A stretch of DNA of 14,660 bases from an uncultured Persicitalea sp. (GTDB taxonomy: Bacteria > Bacteroidota > Bacteroidia > Cytophagales > Spirosomataceae), in the NCBI GenBank assembly GCA_950075905.1, contig CATMVR010000041.1, forward strand, positions 1 through 14,660, in the 5' to 3' direction. The notes under the pieces were generated by a model. That model was not told where the DNA came from and did not search any database. It was given only the letters and a program-made list of their open reading frames with translations. Of this stretch, positions 8,474 to 14,660 are shown piece after piece; positions within the stretch are counted from its first letter, which is position 1, and each line of letters opens with the position of its first letter. Position numbers and translations under genes: made by a program.

Positions 8474-9232
8474 TTAGCTGCGAAACGACCGTACTTTCAG
8501 AAGGTTATTCAGTACATCCTTCCGACTCCGCGAAACCGCCACTTCACTCCCATCCGACATCACCACGTAGCCGCCGTCAGAGCGTACGTACTTTCGCAGA
8601 TGGTCGAGATTGACCAGATGCGAGTGGTGGATACGAGCAAAATTGGCTCCGTCGAGCAGCTCCTCTACCTCTTTCAGCGTGCGGCAGATCAGCAGGGCCC
8701 GCTGGCCATCCTGATAGATACGGGTATAGTTACTATCCGACTCGCAGCGGATGATTTCGGCAATGTCCACGTATTCCAGCCCCTGCGTGGTAGGCAACGC
8801 CACTTTCTGAGGCACTTGCTTTTCCCGCACCAGCAGGGTTCGCAAAAATTCGAGCTGGCCTTCCAGGTCCGTATGGCGAATCTTTTCCCTAAGCTTGGTC
8901 ACGCACTCTTTGAGCTCTTCCCCGTCGATGGGTTTTAGCAGGTAATCAAAAGCGCTGTATTTGAACGCCTTCACCGCAAACTGATCGTAAGCCGTTGTAA
9001 ACACGATCTCAAAAGATTTATTTTCTACACGATTCAGAAGCTCAAAACCATTGTAAATGGGCATTTCGATATCGAGAAACACCACATCAAAAGCCTGCCC
9101 ATTGAGTACCGTCAGGGCCTCTTCGGCCCGGTTGTACTTGCCCGCTACCTCTACTTCCGGGCAGTGGTTGCGCAGCAGAATATCGAGGCTTTCCGTGCAG
9201 TGTACTTCGTCGTCAATCAGAATAGCTTTCAT
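8474..9232 (-). CDS. LytTR-family response regulator
   Basis: DNA-binding response regulator of 252 residues. The receiver domain (about 1-120) has acidic D7/D8, phosphoacceptor D54 in VFLDIEMP, T80 and K100 in LLKP, all canonical. The LytTR DNA-binding domain spans about 143-246 (motifs ESDSNYTRIY, FARIHHSHLVNL). I place the start at the ATG at 9232 (MKAILIDDE), since receiver domains begin there; the longer in-frame ATG at 9277 would add 15 residues with no receiver homology. It lies 77 bp downstream of the soluble LytS-like kinase gene and 105 bp upstream of the ompA-like gene, all on one strand. Likely activated by the 7TM-DISM kinase at 4894-6951, the small kinase, or both; targets may include the adjacent ompA-like gene, but no repeated binding site was identified. 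Confidence 0.93.
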   Translation of the reverse strand: MKAILIDDEVHCTESLDILLRNHCPEVEVAGKYNRAEEALTVLNGQAFDVVFLDIEMPIYNGFELLNRVENKSFEIVFTTAYDQFAVKAFKYSAFDYLLKPIDGEELKECVTKLREKIRHTDLEGQLEFLRTLLVREKQVPQKVALPTTQGLEYVDIAEIIRCESDSNYTRIYQDGQRALLICRTLKEVEELLDGANFARIHHSHLVNLDHLRKYVRSDGGYVVMSDGSEVAVSRSRKDVLNNLLKVRSFRS

Positions 9233-9309
9233 AGGTATAGTTGGTAAATGCTCACCATCGTAGCACAAGGCGGGCAACCGCTAACGCAGGCTGGATAGGG
9301 TGAACCCTG

Positions 9310-9984
9310 TCAAAGAAAAAACGGCTTGAACGACAAATCTACCCGGGTACCGGGGGCTTCGGATGTTGCCCCCGCCTCCTCCCCAGTGGTAATCTGAATC
9401 TCTACCCCGTAGCACTGGTTGAGCAGCCGCAGCCGCTCCTGGGCCATACTCATGCCCGACTCCTCGCGGGCGTAGGCACTACGGGGTATGCTGGCAGCAA
9501 AGCCGTTGTCTTCCAGCACAATATGATACATATTCGTCTGCTTTTGTACACTCAGAATCAGTATACTGTCCATGACCCGGGGCAACATACTCTGCCATAC
9601 CGAGTTTTCGAGGTAGGTATGCAGAATCAGGGAGGGTATCCATATCTGTCCGGGATCAAGACCGGGCTCAATGTTGGTGATCAGCTGGATAGTCCGGTTG
9701 AAGCGCATGCTTTCTACCTGTAAGTACAACCGGATCGTCTCTATTTCGTCTGAGAGCCGGTTGAAGTCCCGCCGGGAGTCCGCCAGAATCCGGCGCATCA
9801 GCCGCGAAAAGAGGGTCAGATAGGCAGAAGCGGTCTGGGGGTCGTTTTGCAGAATACGGTAGTTGATGGCATTGAGGTTATTAAACAGAAAGTGGGAGTT
9901 GAACTGCGCTCGCAACAACTTTACTTCCAATTGGGCCATTTTTCGTTCCAGATCAACTGTCATAGCAGTAGCAAAACCATTCAT
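9310..9984 (-). CDS. Soluble LytS-like histidine kinase with degenerate ATP-binding motifs
   Basis: Cytoplasmic protein of 224 residues made almost entirely of the His_kinase plus HATPase region, without sensor or membrane segments. The phosphoacceptor H31 is kept in QFNSHFLFNNLN, though the usual Pro is Ser. The N-box reads YLENSVWQSML (124-134): N127 is kept, but the normal His and Gly are Gln and Ser. The glycine box reads EDNGFAA (158-164), losing the second Gly of DxGxG. A later SGM (176-178) aligns with the SFGM of the kinase at 4894-6951. Kinase activity is therefore doubtful, but phosphotransfer or dimer roles remain possible. Three starts are possible: GTG at 10002, ATG at 9984, or ATG at 9963; I chose 9984 because the sequence before it is AT-rich. 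It precedes the LytTR regulator gene by 77 bp and is likely co-transcribed. Confidence 0.82.
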   Translation of the reverse strand: MNGFATAMTVDLERKMAQLEVKLLRAQFNSHFLFNNLNAINYRILQNDPQTASAYLTLFSRLMRRILADSRRDFNRLSDEIETIRLYLQVESMRFNRTIQLITNIEPGLDPGQIWIPSLILHTYLENSVWQSMLPRVMDSILILSVQKQTNMYHIVLEDNGFAASIPRSAYAREESGMSMAQERLRLLNQCYGVEIQITTGEEAGATSEAPGTRVDLSFKPFFL

Positions 9985-10114
9985 TATTAGTGAGGACGAC
10001 ACCAGGATATGCTACGAATATACACTCTATACTCCAAAAACGGCTTGTTTATTGAGTCGTTGGGGTATCTCATGGGGCAATTGGAGCAGATGGACTATCA
10101 TTCGACGCCAAACT

Positions 10115-10146
10115 TTTGTAAAGCAGCGGGCTAACTACGTACTTTG
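10115..10146 (+). promoter_or_regulatory. Candidate promoter of lpxH
   Basis: TTTG at 10115-10118 is followed after 21 bp by TACTTTG (10140-10146), close to the Bacteroidota TAnnTTTG element but one base short. It would start transcription about 15 nt before the ATG at 10168. The location argues that a TTG codon at 10144, in frame with lpxH, is part of the promoter and not a start. Confidence 0.4.
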
Positions 10147-10167
10147 CACCCTCATGTCAATACTCTC

Positions 10168-10983
10168 ATGCGCCCTACTTTTCCGACCGAGACATTTACC
10201 CTACAAGCTGGCAAGCGAATCTACTTTTCGTCTGATTTTCATTTGGGAGCCCCCAACCCGGAGGCCAGCCGGCGGCGTGAGCGGGTCATTGTACAGTGGC
10301 TCGAAAGCATCCGCCACGATGCGCAGGTTATTTTTCTGGTGGGTGATATTTTTGATTTCTGGTTTGAGTACAAGCATACTGTCCCCAAGGGTTTTATCCG
10401 CTTGCTGGGCAAGCTGGCCGAGTTGGCCGACGAAGGTATCGACCTGATTTTTTTTACCGGCAACCACGACATGTGGATGTCCGACTATTTTACCCACGAG
10501 CTGGGCGCTACCATCAACCGCCACCCCGTGCGCTATCTGGTAAAGAATGAAAAAGGAAAAGAAAAAAGCCTGCTGGTGGGACACGGGGACGGCCTCGGGC
10601 CGGGCGACCACGTGTACAAAGGGCTCAAAAAAGTGTTTGAAAATTCGCTGGCCCGCTGGACCTTCCGGCAGCTCCACCCCGACCTGGGTATCCGCATTGC
10701 TACTACCTGGTCGAAAAGAAGCCGGATTTCTAATACCAAAAAAGGAGAAGAAGAATTTAAGGGCGAAAACCAGGAGTGGCTCTACCTCTACTGCCAGGAA
10801 GTGCAGAAGCACCTACCCCACGACTACTACATTTTTGGCCACCGCCACCTGCCCCTCAACCTTAAAGTAAGCGCTACGAGCAGCTACGTGAATCTGGGCG
10901 AATGGATCAATCAGCAGACGTACGCCGTTTTTGACGGCGATACGCTGCAACTGCTTACATACGATGGAGTACTGAGTACCTAA
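10168..10983 (+). CDS. lpxH: UDP-2,3-diacylglucosamine diphosphatase (LpxH)
   Basis: Hydrolyses UDP-2,3-diacylglucosamine to lipid X (2,3-diacylglucosamine 1-phosphate) and UMP in lipid A synthesis, at the cytoplasmic face of the inner membrane. The 271-residue protein has all metallophosphoesterase motifs: SDFHLG (D23, H25), GDIFDFW (D60), GNHD (98-101), GHGD (138-141, H139) and GHRH (224-227). A cap-like insertion covers about 146-205. Length is slightly above the roughly 240 residues of the enterobacterial enzyme, as usual in Bacteroidota. The start is the ATG at 10168; an in-frame TTG at 10144 would add eight residues but lies in the likely promoter. The gene is divergent from the soluble kinase gene (gap about 180 bp) and converges with the small secreted protein gene only 10 bp beyond its stop. 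It indicates a Gram-negative LPS-making organism. Confidence 0.93.
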   Translation: MRPTFPTETFTLQAGKRIYFSSDFHLGAPNPEASRRRERVIVQWLESIRHDAQVIFLVGDIFDFWFEYKHTVPKGFIRLLGKLAELADEGIDLIFFTGNHDMWMSDYFTHELGATINRHPVRYLVKNEKGKEKSLLVGHGDGLGPGDHVYKGLKKVFENSLARWTFRQLHPDLGIRIATTWSKRSRISNTKKGEEEFKGENQEWLYLYCQEVQKHLPHDYYIFGHRHLPLNLKVSATSSYVNLGEWINQQTYAVFDGDTLQLLTYDGVLST

Positions 10984-10993
10984 CCCGAATTCC

Positions 10994-11707
10994 CTATTTT
11001 TTGATAAAATCCTGCCGGGTCATGTTCTCGCGCGGTGTTTGGTTGAGGTCTTTCTGGTACTCTTTCTTTTTGAGACCCCCATCCTGCACCGTCTTGATAA
11101 ACTGCGACCACGCAAACGGGTTCAGGAATGGAAAGGTAGTGGCAAAGCCCTTGTTGGCCGCCGACTCCCGGCCAAACAGCTGCTGATCCATGGTATAGCG
11201 GTAGTTGGTCTGCGCGTTGTTGGGCATCTGGGCCGCCATGCGGTTGATGTAGTCCACGTCGGTACTGCGGGCCAGGGCGTCGCGATCGGCCTGATCGGGC
11301 AGTTTCAATTCCAGAAAAGCCTTTTTGAAATCCTCTTCCGTGGCGTAAGGGTATACTTTTACTTCGGCCAGCATCGTCACAGACTCCTGCATAGCAATAA
11401 TGGCCGAGTAGGTTTCGGCGTTGTAATTACGCGGGATGACGTGGTACTGAGACTTATAGCCAACGTAGCTGTACACAATACTGTCGCCGGGAAATACCGG
11501 AATAGTAAAATAGCCCGAGTTGTTGGCCAGGGTTCCTCTGCCCGCTTTGGGAATAAAAATATAGGCGCCCGGCAGCCGGTCGGTAGATTTGCCCGCTACC
11601 ACCACCCCCGTAAAGATGATGGCCTTCTGCTCGCCCTGAGCCCGGGCAGTCTGGCTATACAGGCTGATGGTAAACAGGAGTACTATATAAAGGAGGAACT
11701 TTTTCAT
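10994..11707 (-). CDS. Secreted CarboxypepD_reg-like domain protein
   Basis: Protein of 237 residues with a signal peptide (1-23, cleavage after ARA). Residues about 30-117 form a carboxypeptidase-regulatory-like beta-sandwich, the domain found at the N-terminus of SusC/TonB-dependent receptors (GTLANNSGYFTI, GDSIVYSYVGY, LAEVKVYP). Here it is not followed by a plug or barrel. The remaining 120 residues are polar and helical, with an EEDFKKAFLELKLPD segment and a FPFLNPFAWSQF segment that are characteristic of a small Bacteroidota family of unknown function. It probably acts in the periplasm or at the outer membrane. Transcribed convergently with lpxH, with no obvious terminator in the 10-bp gap. 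Its own promoter candidate is at 11769-11799. Confidence 0.88.
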   Translation of the reverse strand: MKKFLLYIVLLFTISLYSQTARAQGEQKAIIFTGVVVAGKSTDRLPGAYIFIPKAGRGTLANNSGYFTIPVFPGDSIVYSYVGYKSQYHVIPRNYNAETYSAIIAMQESVTMLAEVKVYPYATEEDFKKAFLELKLPDQADRDALARSTDVDYINRMAAQMPNNAQTNYRYTMDQQLFGRESAANKGFATTFPFLNPFAWSQFIKTVQDGGLKKKEYQKDLNQTPRENMTRQDFIKK

Positions 11708-11768
11708 TCTTGGTTTTTTATTTTATCAATTTTTTAAAACGCCTTAAAGCCCTTTTCGAATCTACTCC

Positions 11769-11799
11769 CAAAGCTTTGTGCGTTGGCCCCCAGCTACAA
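11769..11799 (-). promoter_or_regulatory. Candidate promoter of the CarboxypepD_reg-like gene
   Basis: On the minus strand TTG (complement of 11797-11799) is followed after 20 bp by AAGCTTTG (complement of 11769-11776), one mismatch from TAnnTTTG. It would give a leader of about 55 nt. Pattern evidence only. Confidence 0.4.
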
Positions 11800-11829
11800 G
11801 AGAAACGCCTGCCTGCTAGTCTAATTGTT

Positions 11830-11848
11830 CCTTTTAAACTATAAAAGG
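11830..11848 (-). terminator. Weak AT-rich hairpin downstream of cdsA
   Basis: A 7-bp inverted repeat (CCTTTTA at 11830-11836, TAAAAGG at 11842-11848) with a 5-nt loop lies 9 bp past the cdsA stop. It lacks a GC-rich stem and a T-run, so a terminator role is uncertain. Confidence 0.25.
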
Positions 11849-11856
11849 TTGTGAGG

Positions 11857-12690
11857 CTAGGAAAATAACTTTAAAAACGTAACAATAAAAGGGGCAGAGA
11901 GCAAAAGGCCGTCGAAGCGGTCAAGAAATCCCCCGTGACCGGGAATCGAACTCCCCGAATCCTTGATGGCAATGCTGCGCTTGAAAAGGGACTCGACGAG
12001 GTCGCCATAGGTACCCGTCACTACGATGATTGCCCCAATACAAAACCACTTCCAGGGTTCGAAGGTTTGAAAATAGTAGCCCAGCACAAACGAAATCAGC
12101 GTAGCAGAAGCCGCCCCGCCCAGCGCGCCCTCCCAGGATTTTTTGGGAGAAACCCGCTCGAATAACTTACGACGCCCAAATTTCGTGCCCGCAAAGTACG
12201 CGCCTACGTCGGTAGCCCACAGCAGCAGCAGGCTGCCCAGGATGATTTCGTAGTTGTATACTCCCCCGCGCATGGCCATCACCACAATGAGCGAAAAGGG
12301 CAGCGCTACGTAGATAAGCCCCAGAAATGTAAACCCGATATTGGTAAAGGGTTTGAGGTCATTCTTTTTGTAGAGCTTAATAAAAAAAATCATGGCCAGC
12401 AGCGGACTGATCAGAAAGTAATTCTCAAAGCCAATGAGCCCTTTTTCGATCACGAAGGTCAGGATGATCAGTAGCACCCCGCACATAGTGCCATAGGACG
12501 TCAAGGGCTGATTGCCGTCCAGGCCCAGCAATTTGTAAAATTCCAACTGGGTGAGCATGCTTAGGGTAGAAAACAGCAGCACAAAGGTGAGGTCACTGTA
12601 CAAGATTGAAGAAACAATGATTGCCACTCCAATAACCGCCGCAATGACCCGCTGTTGTAAATTGGAGAGCTTACTCAGGCTTGATCTCAT
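11857..12690 (-). CDS. cdsA: Phosphatidate cytidylyltransferase (CdsA)
   Basis: Integral inner-membrane enzyme that makes CDP-diacylglycerol from phosphatidate and CTP, the precursor of all major phospholipids. The 277-residue protein has several hydrophobic segments (for example 17-46, 69-104, 115-140, 148-168, 191-206, 215-226). The full CDP-diglyceride synthetase signature lies at 234-260 (SLFKR, then IKD, IPGHGG and LDRFD). Conserved ATDVGAY (159-165), SPKKSWEG (181-188) and TYGD (227-230) are also present. The start MRSSLSKLSN followed by LQQRVIAAVIG matches the usual CdsA N-terminus. The gene overlaps the upstream DUF2007 gene by 20 nt, indicating a shared transcript and probable translational coupling. 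Confidence 0.95.
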   Translation of the reverse strand: MRSSLSKLSNLQQRVIAAVIGVAIIVSSILYSDLTFVLLFSTLSMLTQLEFYKLLGLDGNQPLTSYGTMCGVLLIILTFVIEKGLIGFENYFLISPLLAMIFFIKLYKKNDLKPFTNIGFTFLGLIYVALPFSLIVVMAMRGGVYNYEIILGSLLLLWATDVGAYFAGTKFGRRKLFERVSPKKSWEGALGGAASATLISFVLGYYFQTFEPWKWFCIGAIIVVTGTYGDLVESLFKRSIAIKDSGSSIPGHGGFLDRFDGLLLSAPFIVTFLKLFS

Positions 12691-12883
12691 TGTCCAGAAG
12701 AGCTTTGGCTGCTTCGGCGTCCTGTCGGGGCACCAGCAATTCTACATATCCAAATATATTGGAATAACTACTATCTTTTTTGTCCATCACCACCGCCACA
12801 ATGCCGTTTTCTTCTAAAAAACCACGCGCAATTTCTACCTGCACGGCATTTTTGGTCTTCATGATACTCTCCCAGTTTTCCAT
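12671..12883 (-). CDS. DUF2007-type small protein
   Basis: Small cytosolic protein of 70 residues, a single ferredoxin-like-fold DUF2007 domain (annotated in databases as putative signal-transducing protein). Visible marks are the N-terminal W-x-x-(I/V) segment, AVQVEIARGFLEENGI (a helix followed by a strand), VVMDKKDSSY and VELLVPRQDAEAAKALL. Biochemical role is unknown. Its end overlaps the cdsA start by 20 nt. The position directly before cdsA, which I recall as recurrent in Bacteroidota, suggests a link to membrane lipid synthesis, but this is inference. Confidence 0.85.
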   Translation of the reverse strand: MENWESIMKTKNAVQVEIARGFLEENGIVAVVMDKKDSSYSNIFGYVELLVPRQDAEAAKALLDNEIKPE

Positions 12884-12904
12884 TAGGTGTCGTTTAAAAT
12901 TGGC

Positions 12905-12932
12905 AAAAAGCCGTGAGCAATTAGCTTACAGC
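12905..12932 (-). terminator. Rho-independent terminator after the CPBP protease gene
   Basis: On the minus strand a 9-bp stem (arms complementary to 12924-12932 and 12910-12918, one A-C mismatch and one G-U pair) with loop TAATT is followed directly by TTTTT (complement of 12905-12909). It lies about 100 nt past the CPBP gene stop and separates that gene from the DUF2007-cdsA unit. Confidence 0.6.
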
Positions 12933-13029
12933 CCTTCGCTTATGATAATTACTTGAAATATAAATAATCAGCGTCGATTCTGACTAACCCACTCCTACAA
13001 ACTAACTTTGTGCCGGTACTTACCCGGAA

Positions 13030-13980
13030 TCAGCCCAGCACTTTCTGTCTTTCTTTCCAGATACCGTACAGCAGCGCGGCCGTTACCAGCAGGGAGGTCA
13101 GTGCGGCCATCACCGGCACCGACTCATTGTCCTCTACGTTGATATCGCTGATGCCGCGGTGGTAAAGGTACAACATCACCACCATGAAGCCATTATTGAC
13201 GAAGTGCGCGAAGATAGCCACCCACAGGCTGCCCGTCCAGTAGTACAGATAGCCAAACAGCGCCCCCAGCAACATGCGGGGAAAGAAGCCGTAAAACTGC
13301 ACGTGGATGGCGCTAAACAGGGCTGCCGCCACCCAGATAGCTACGTGGACATTGACGCACTGCTCGGCCAGCTTGCGCTGTATGACTCCCCGAAACAGTA
13401 CTTCTTCGCCCAGAGCCGGTATGATACCGATCACCAGCAGGCCTATGACCAGCTGCAGGGGAGTGTCGAAGCGGGTGAGAAAGCCGGTGAGTTCCGCCAG
13501 TTGATCTTCCTTGGCCCGCATCCATATCTCGATCCCCTGCATGGCATCAGGCAGGGTCATGCCCGCGTTCCATTCAATGATCAGGCTGTTGAATGGCATG
13601 GATACCAGCACGGAAAGAAGCACCAGTAACCACACATACGACGGCAGCAGGGGGCGAATCTGAAAATTACGCCAGGTTTTGCGCTCAATGTAGTACCAGT
13701 ACAATAGCGGTGGAACCAGGTAGGTAAACAGGTGCGCCGTGGCCTGCAGCAGCATCAGGGCGTACCAGCCATTGGGCACAGACTCGGGCGATTGAATGAG
13801 TGTATTGAGAATGTCCAGCGAGGCCATGCCGTCACTATTTCCCAAAAAGCTTATGAGCAGCAGTACCGCCAGGATATTGCCGACGGACATGCCAATGAGG
13901 ATAAAACCAGTAAGAACCAGAAGGCTCCGCCAGGTGTTAGGTACCCGGGATCGCTCGGAAAGTGGATTATTTTCTAGCAT
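13030..13980 (-). CDS. CPBP family intramembrane metalloprotease
   Basis: Membrane protein of 316 residues with about eight hydrophobic segments, of the CPBP/Abi (CAAX prenyl protease-like, Rce1-type) family. The catalytic motifs are complete: GEEVLFRG (E192, E193, R197), FSAIH (H226) and HFVNN (H259, N263), so it is probably an active glutamate/zinc-type intramembrane protease. The substrate is not known; bacterial members have been linked to bacteriocin immunity and membrane protein processing, and nothing here points to one of these. An extra N-terminal region (1-110), with two hydrophobic segments separated by a soluble loop, precedes the core. The gene is divergent from dus and followed by a terminator at 12905-12932. 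A 12-bp palindrome lies 6 bp before its start. Confidence 0.92.
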   Translation of the reverse strand: MLENNPLSERSRVPNTWRSLLVLTGFILIGMSVGNILAVLLLISFLGNSDGMASLDILNTLIQSPESVPNGWYALMLLQATAHLFTYLVPPLLYWYYIERKTWRNFQIRPLLPSYVWLLVLLSVLVSMPFNSLIIEWNAGMTLPDAMQGIEIWMRAKEDQLAELTGFLTRFDTPLQLVIGLLVIGIIPALGEEVLFRGVIQRKLAEQCVNVHVAIWVAAALFSAIHVQFYGFFPRMLLGALFGYLYYWTGSLWVAIFAHFVNNGFMVVMLYLYHRGISDINVEDNESVPVMAALTSLLVTAALLYGIWKERQKVLG

Positions 13981-13986
13981 AATTCC

Positions 13987-13998
13987 CGTAAATTTACG
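13987..13998. repeat. Perfect 12-bp palindrome upstream of the CPBP gene
   Basis: CGTAAATTTACG is self-complementary and lies 6 bp before the CPBP start codon. On the minus strand it contains TAAATTTA, one mismatch from TAnnTTTG, with a TTG (complement of 14019-14021) 22 bp upstream, so it could mark a promoter or an operator. Confidence 0.4.
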
Positions 13999-14011
13999 CC
14001 TAAATTCGGAT

Positions 14012-14048
14012 CAGGAAACAAGTTTATTTTTTATAAAAACAGGAAACA
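14012..14048. repeat. Two 9-bp direct repeats in the CPBP/dus divergent region
   Basis: CAGGAAACA occurs at 14012-14020 and 14040-14048, 28 bp apart, flanking an A/T-only stretch. It may be a regulator-binding pair or chance. Confidence 0.3.
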
Positions 14049-14112
14049 GGCAAACCTTACCCGGAGCTTGTAACGATTAGTTCGGGTTAAGATAGCAAAA
14101 AAGAGTAGAAGC

Positions 14113-14660
14113 ATGGTAAGAATAGGGAGTATCGAATTGAATGAATTTCCGTTGCTGCTGGCTCCGATGGAAGATGTGAGCGATCCGCCGTTTCGGGCCG
14201 TTTGCAAGGAAAATGGAGCCGATCTGATGTACACCGAGTTTATTTCGTCGGAAGGGCTGATTCGCGACGCCGCCAAAAGCGTGCAGAAGCTGGATATTTT
14301 TGAGTACGAGCGTCCCATCGGGATTCAGCTCTTTGGCAGCGACATCGAAACCATGCGCGCCTGCGCCGAAATCGCCTCCCGCGCCAACCCCGACCTGATC
14401 GACATCAACTACGGCTGTCCGGTCAAAAATGTGGCCTGCCGGGGTGCCGGGGCCGCGCTGCTGCAGGACATTCCCAAGATGGTGAAAATGACTGAAGCCG
14501 TGGTAAAAGCCACGCACCTGCCCGTGACGGTAAAAACCCGCCTGGGCTGGGACGACAACACCAAAAACATTCTGGATGTAGCCGAGCGCCTGCAGGATAT
14601 CGGCATTCAGGCCCTGACGGTGCACGGCCGCACCCGCGCGCAGCTGTACAAGGGCGCCGC
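14113..14660 (+). CDS. dus: tRNA-dihydrouridine synthase, N-terminal part (cut by window end)
   Basis: FMN enzyme that reduces uridine to dihydrouridine in tRNA D-loops using NADPH. The ATG at 14113 opens a frame that runs without a stop to the window edge, giving 182 codons of an expected 320-340. The TIM-barrel marks are clear: LLLAPMEDVSDPPFR near the N-terminus (14-28), QLFGSD (72-77), the catalytic loop INYGCPVKNVACRGAG with C102, VKTRLGW with K141, and VHGRTRAQLYKG with H171. Upstream AGAGTAGAAGC may act as a weak ribosome site. The C-terminal helical tRNA-binding domain is outside the window. Which paralog (DusA, B or C type) cannot be settled; the sequence most resembles the DusB-like class common in Bacteroidota. 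Confidence 0.93.
   Translation, partial: MVRIGSIELNEFPLLLAPMEDVSDPPFRAVCKENGADLMYTEFISSEGLIRDAAKSVQKLDIFEYERPIGIQLFGSDIETMRACAEIASRANPDLIDINYGCPVKNVACRGAGAALLQDIPKMVKMTEAVVKATHLPVTVKTRLGWDDNTKNILDVAERLQDIGIQALTVHGRTRAQLYKGA

Noticed and set aside
9233..9277. 15-residue N-terminal extension of the LytTR regulator
   Set aside because: The receiver fold begins at the ATG at 9232; the extension has no receiver features.
9297..9308. AGGGTGAACCCT inverted repeat next to the soluble kinase stop
   Set aside because: A 5-bp stem with a 2-nt loop and no T-run is not a credible terminator, and no further copies were noticed.
13003..13010. TAACTTTG, an exact TAnnTTTG box on the plus strand
   Set aside because: It has no TTG at the right distance upstream, and it points antisense into the 3' end of the CPBP gene with no plus-strand gene following.
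14077..14625. Minus-strand ORF of 182 codons at the right edge
   Set aside because: It is the antisense shadow of the dus reading frame, which carries clear catalytic motifs on the plus strand.

Overview
The window looks like the chromosome of a Bacteroidota bacterium, most likely a Cytophagales/Spirosomaceae-type organism. This is inferred from the protein families: secreted M43 protease with GEVED and dockerin-like modules, 7TM-DISM/LytS kinase with LytTR regulator, OmpA-family protein, CarboxypepD_reg-like lipoprotein-size secreted protein, and a DUF2007-cdsA pair. TTG/TAnnTTTG-type promoter boxes, weak Shine-Dalgarno sites and moderate GC with AT-rich intergenic DNA fit the same group. 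Twelve protein genes are supported. No tRNA, rRNA, CRISPR array, transposase or phage gene was seen.

Layout. (1) 53-4459, minus strand: a two-gene secreted-protein operon, with a large M43 (pappalysin-like) metalloprotease first and a 476-residue Ig-like repeat protein 27 bp downstream; the two share repeat modules. (2) 4460-4893: AT-rich divergent promoter region. (3) 4894-10002: a signalling block, consisting of a membrane 7TM-DISM histidine kinase on the plus strand facing, across a hairpin terminator, three minus-strand genes: a soluble LytS-like kinase with damaged ATP-binding motifs, a LytTR response regulator and an OmpA-domain envelope protein. (4) 10168-10983: lpxH of lipid A synthesis. 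(5) 10994-11707: a small secreted CarboxypepD_reg-like protein. (6) 11857-13980, minus strand: a CPBP membrane protease, then after a terminator a DUF2007 protein overlapping cdsA (CDP-diacylglycerol synthesis). (7) 14113 to the right edge: the first 182 codons of a tRNA-dihydrouridine synthase, cut by the window end.

Functionally the region mixes envelope housekeeping (lpxH, cdsA, CPBP protease, OmpA) with accessory surface and signalling functions. The best candidates for something less described are the secreted operon, where a dockerin-like tail on the protease is paired with a possibly cohesin-like domain on its operon partner, and the split LytS/LytTR system that includes a degenerate soluble kinase. 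Both readings are inferences from sequence motifs and have not been tested by search or experiment.
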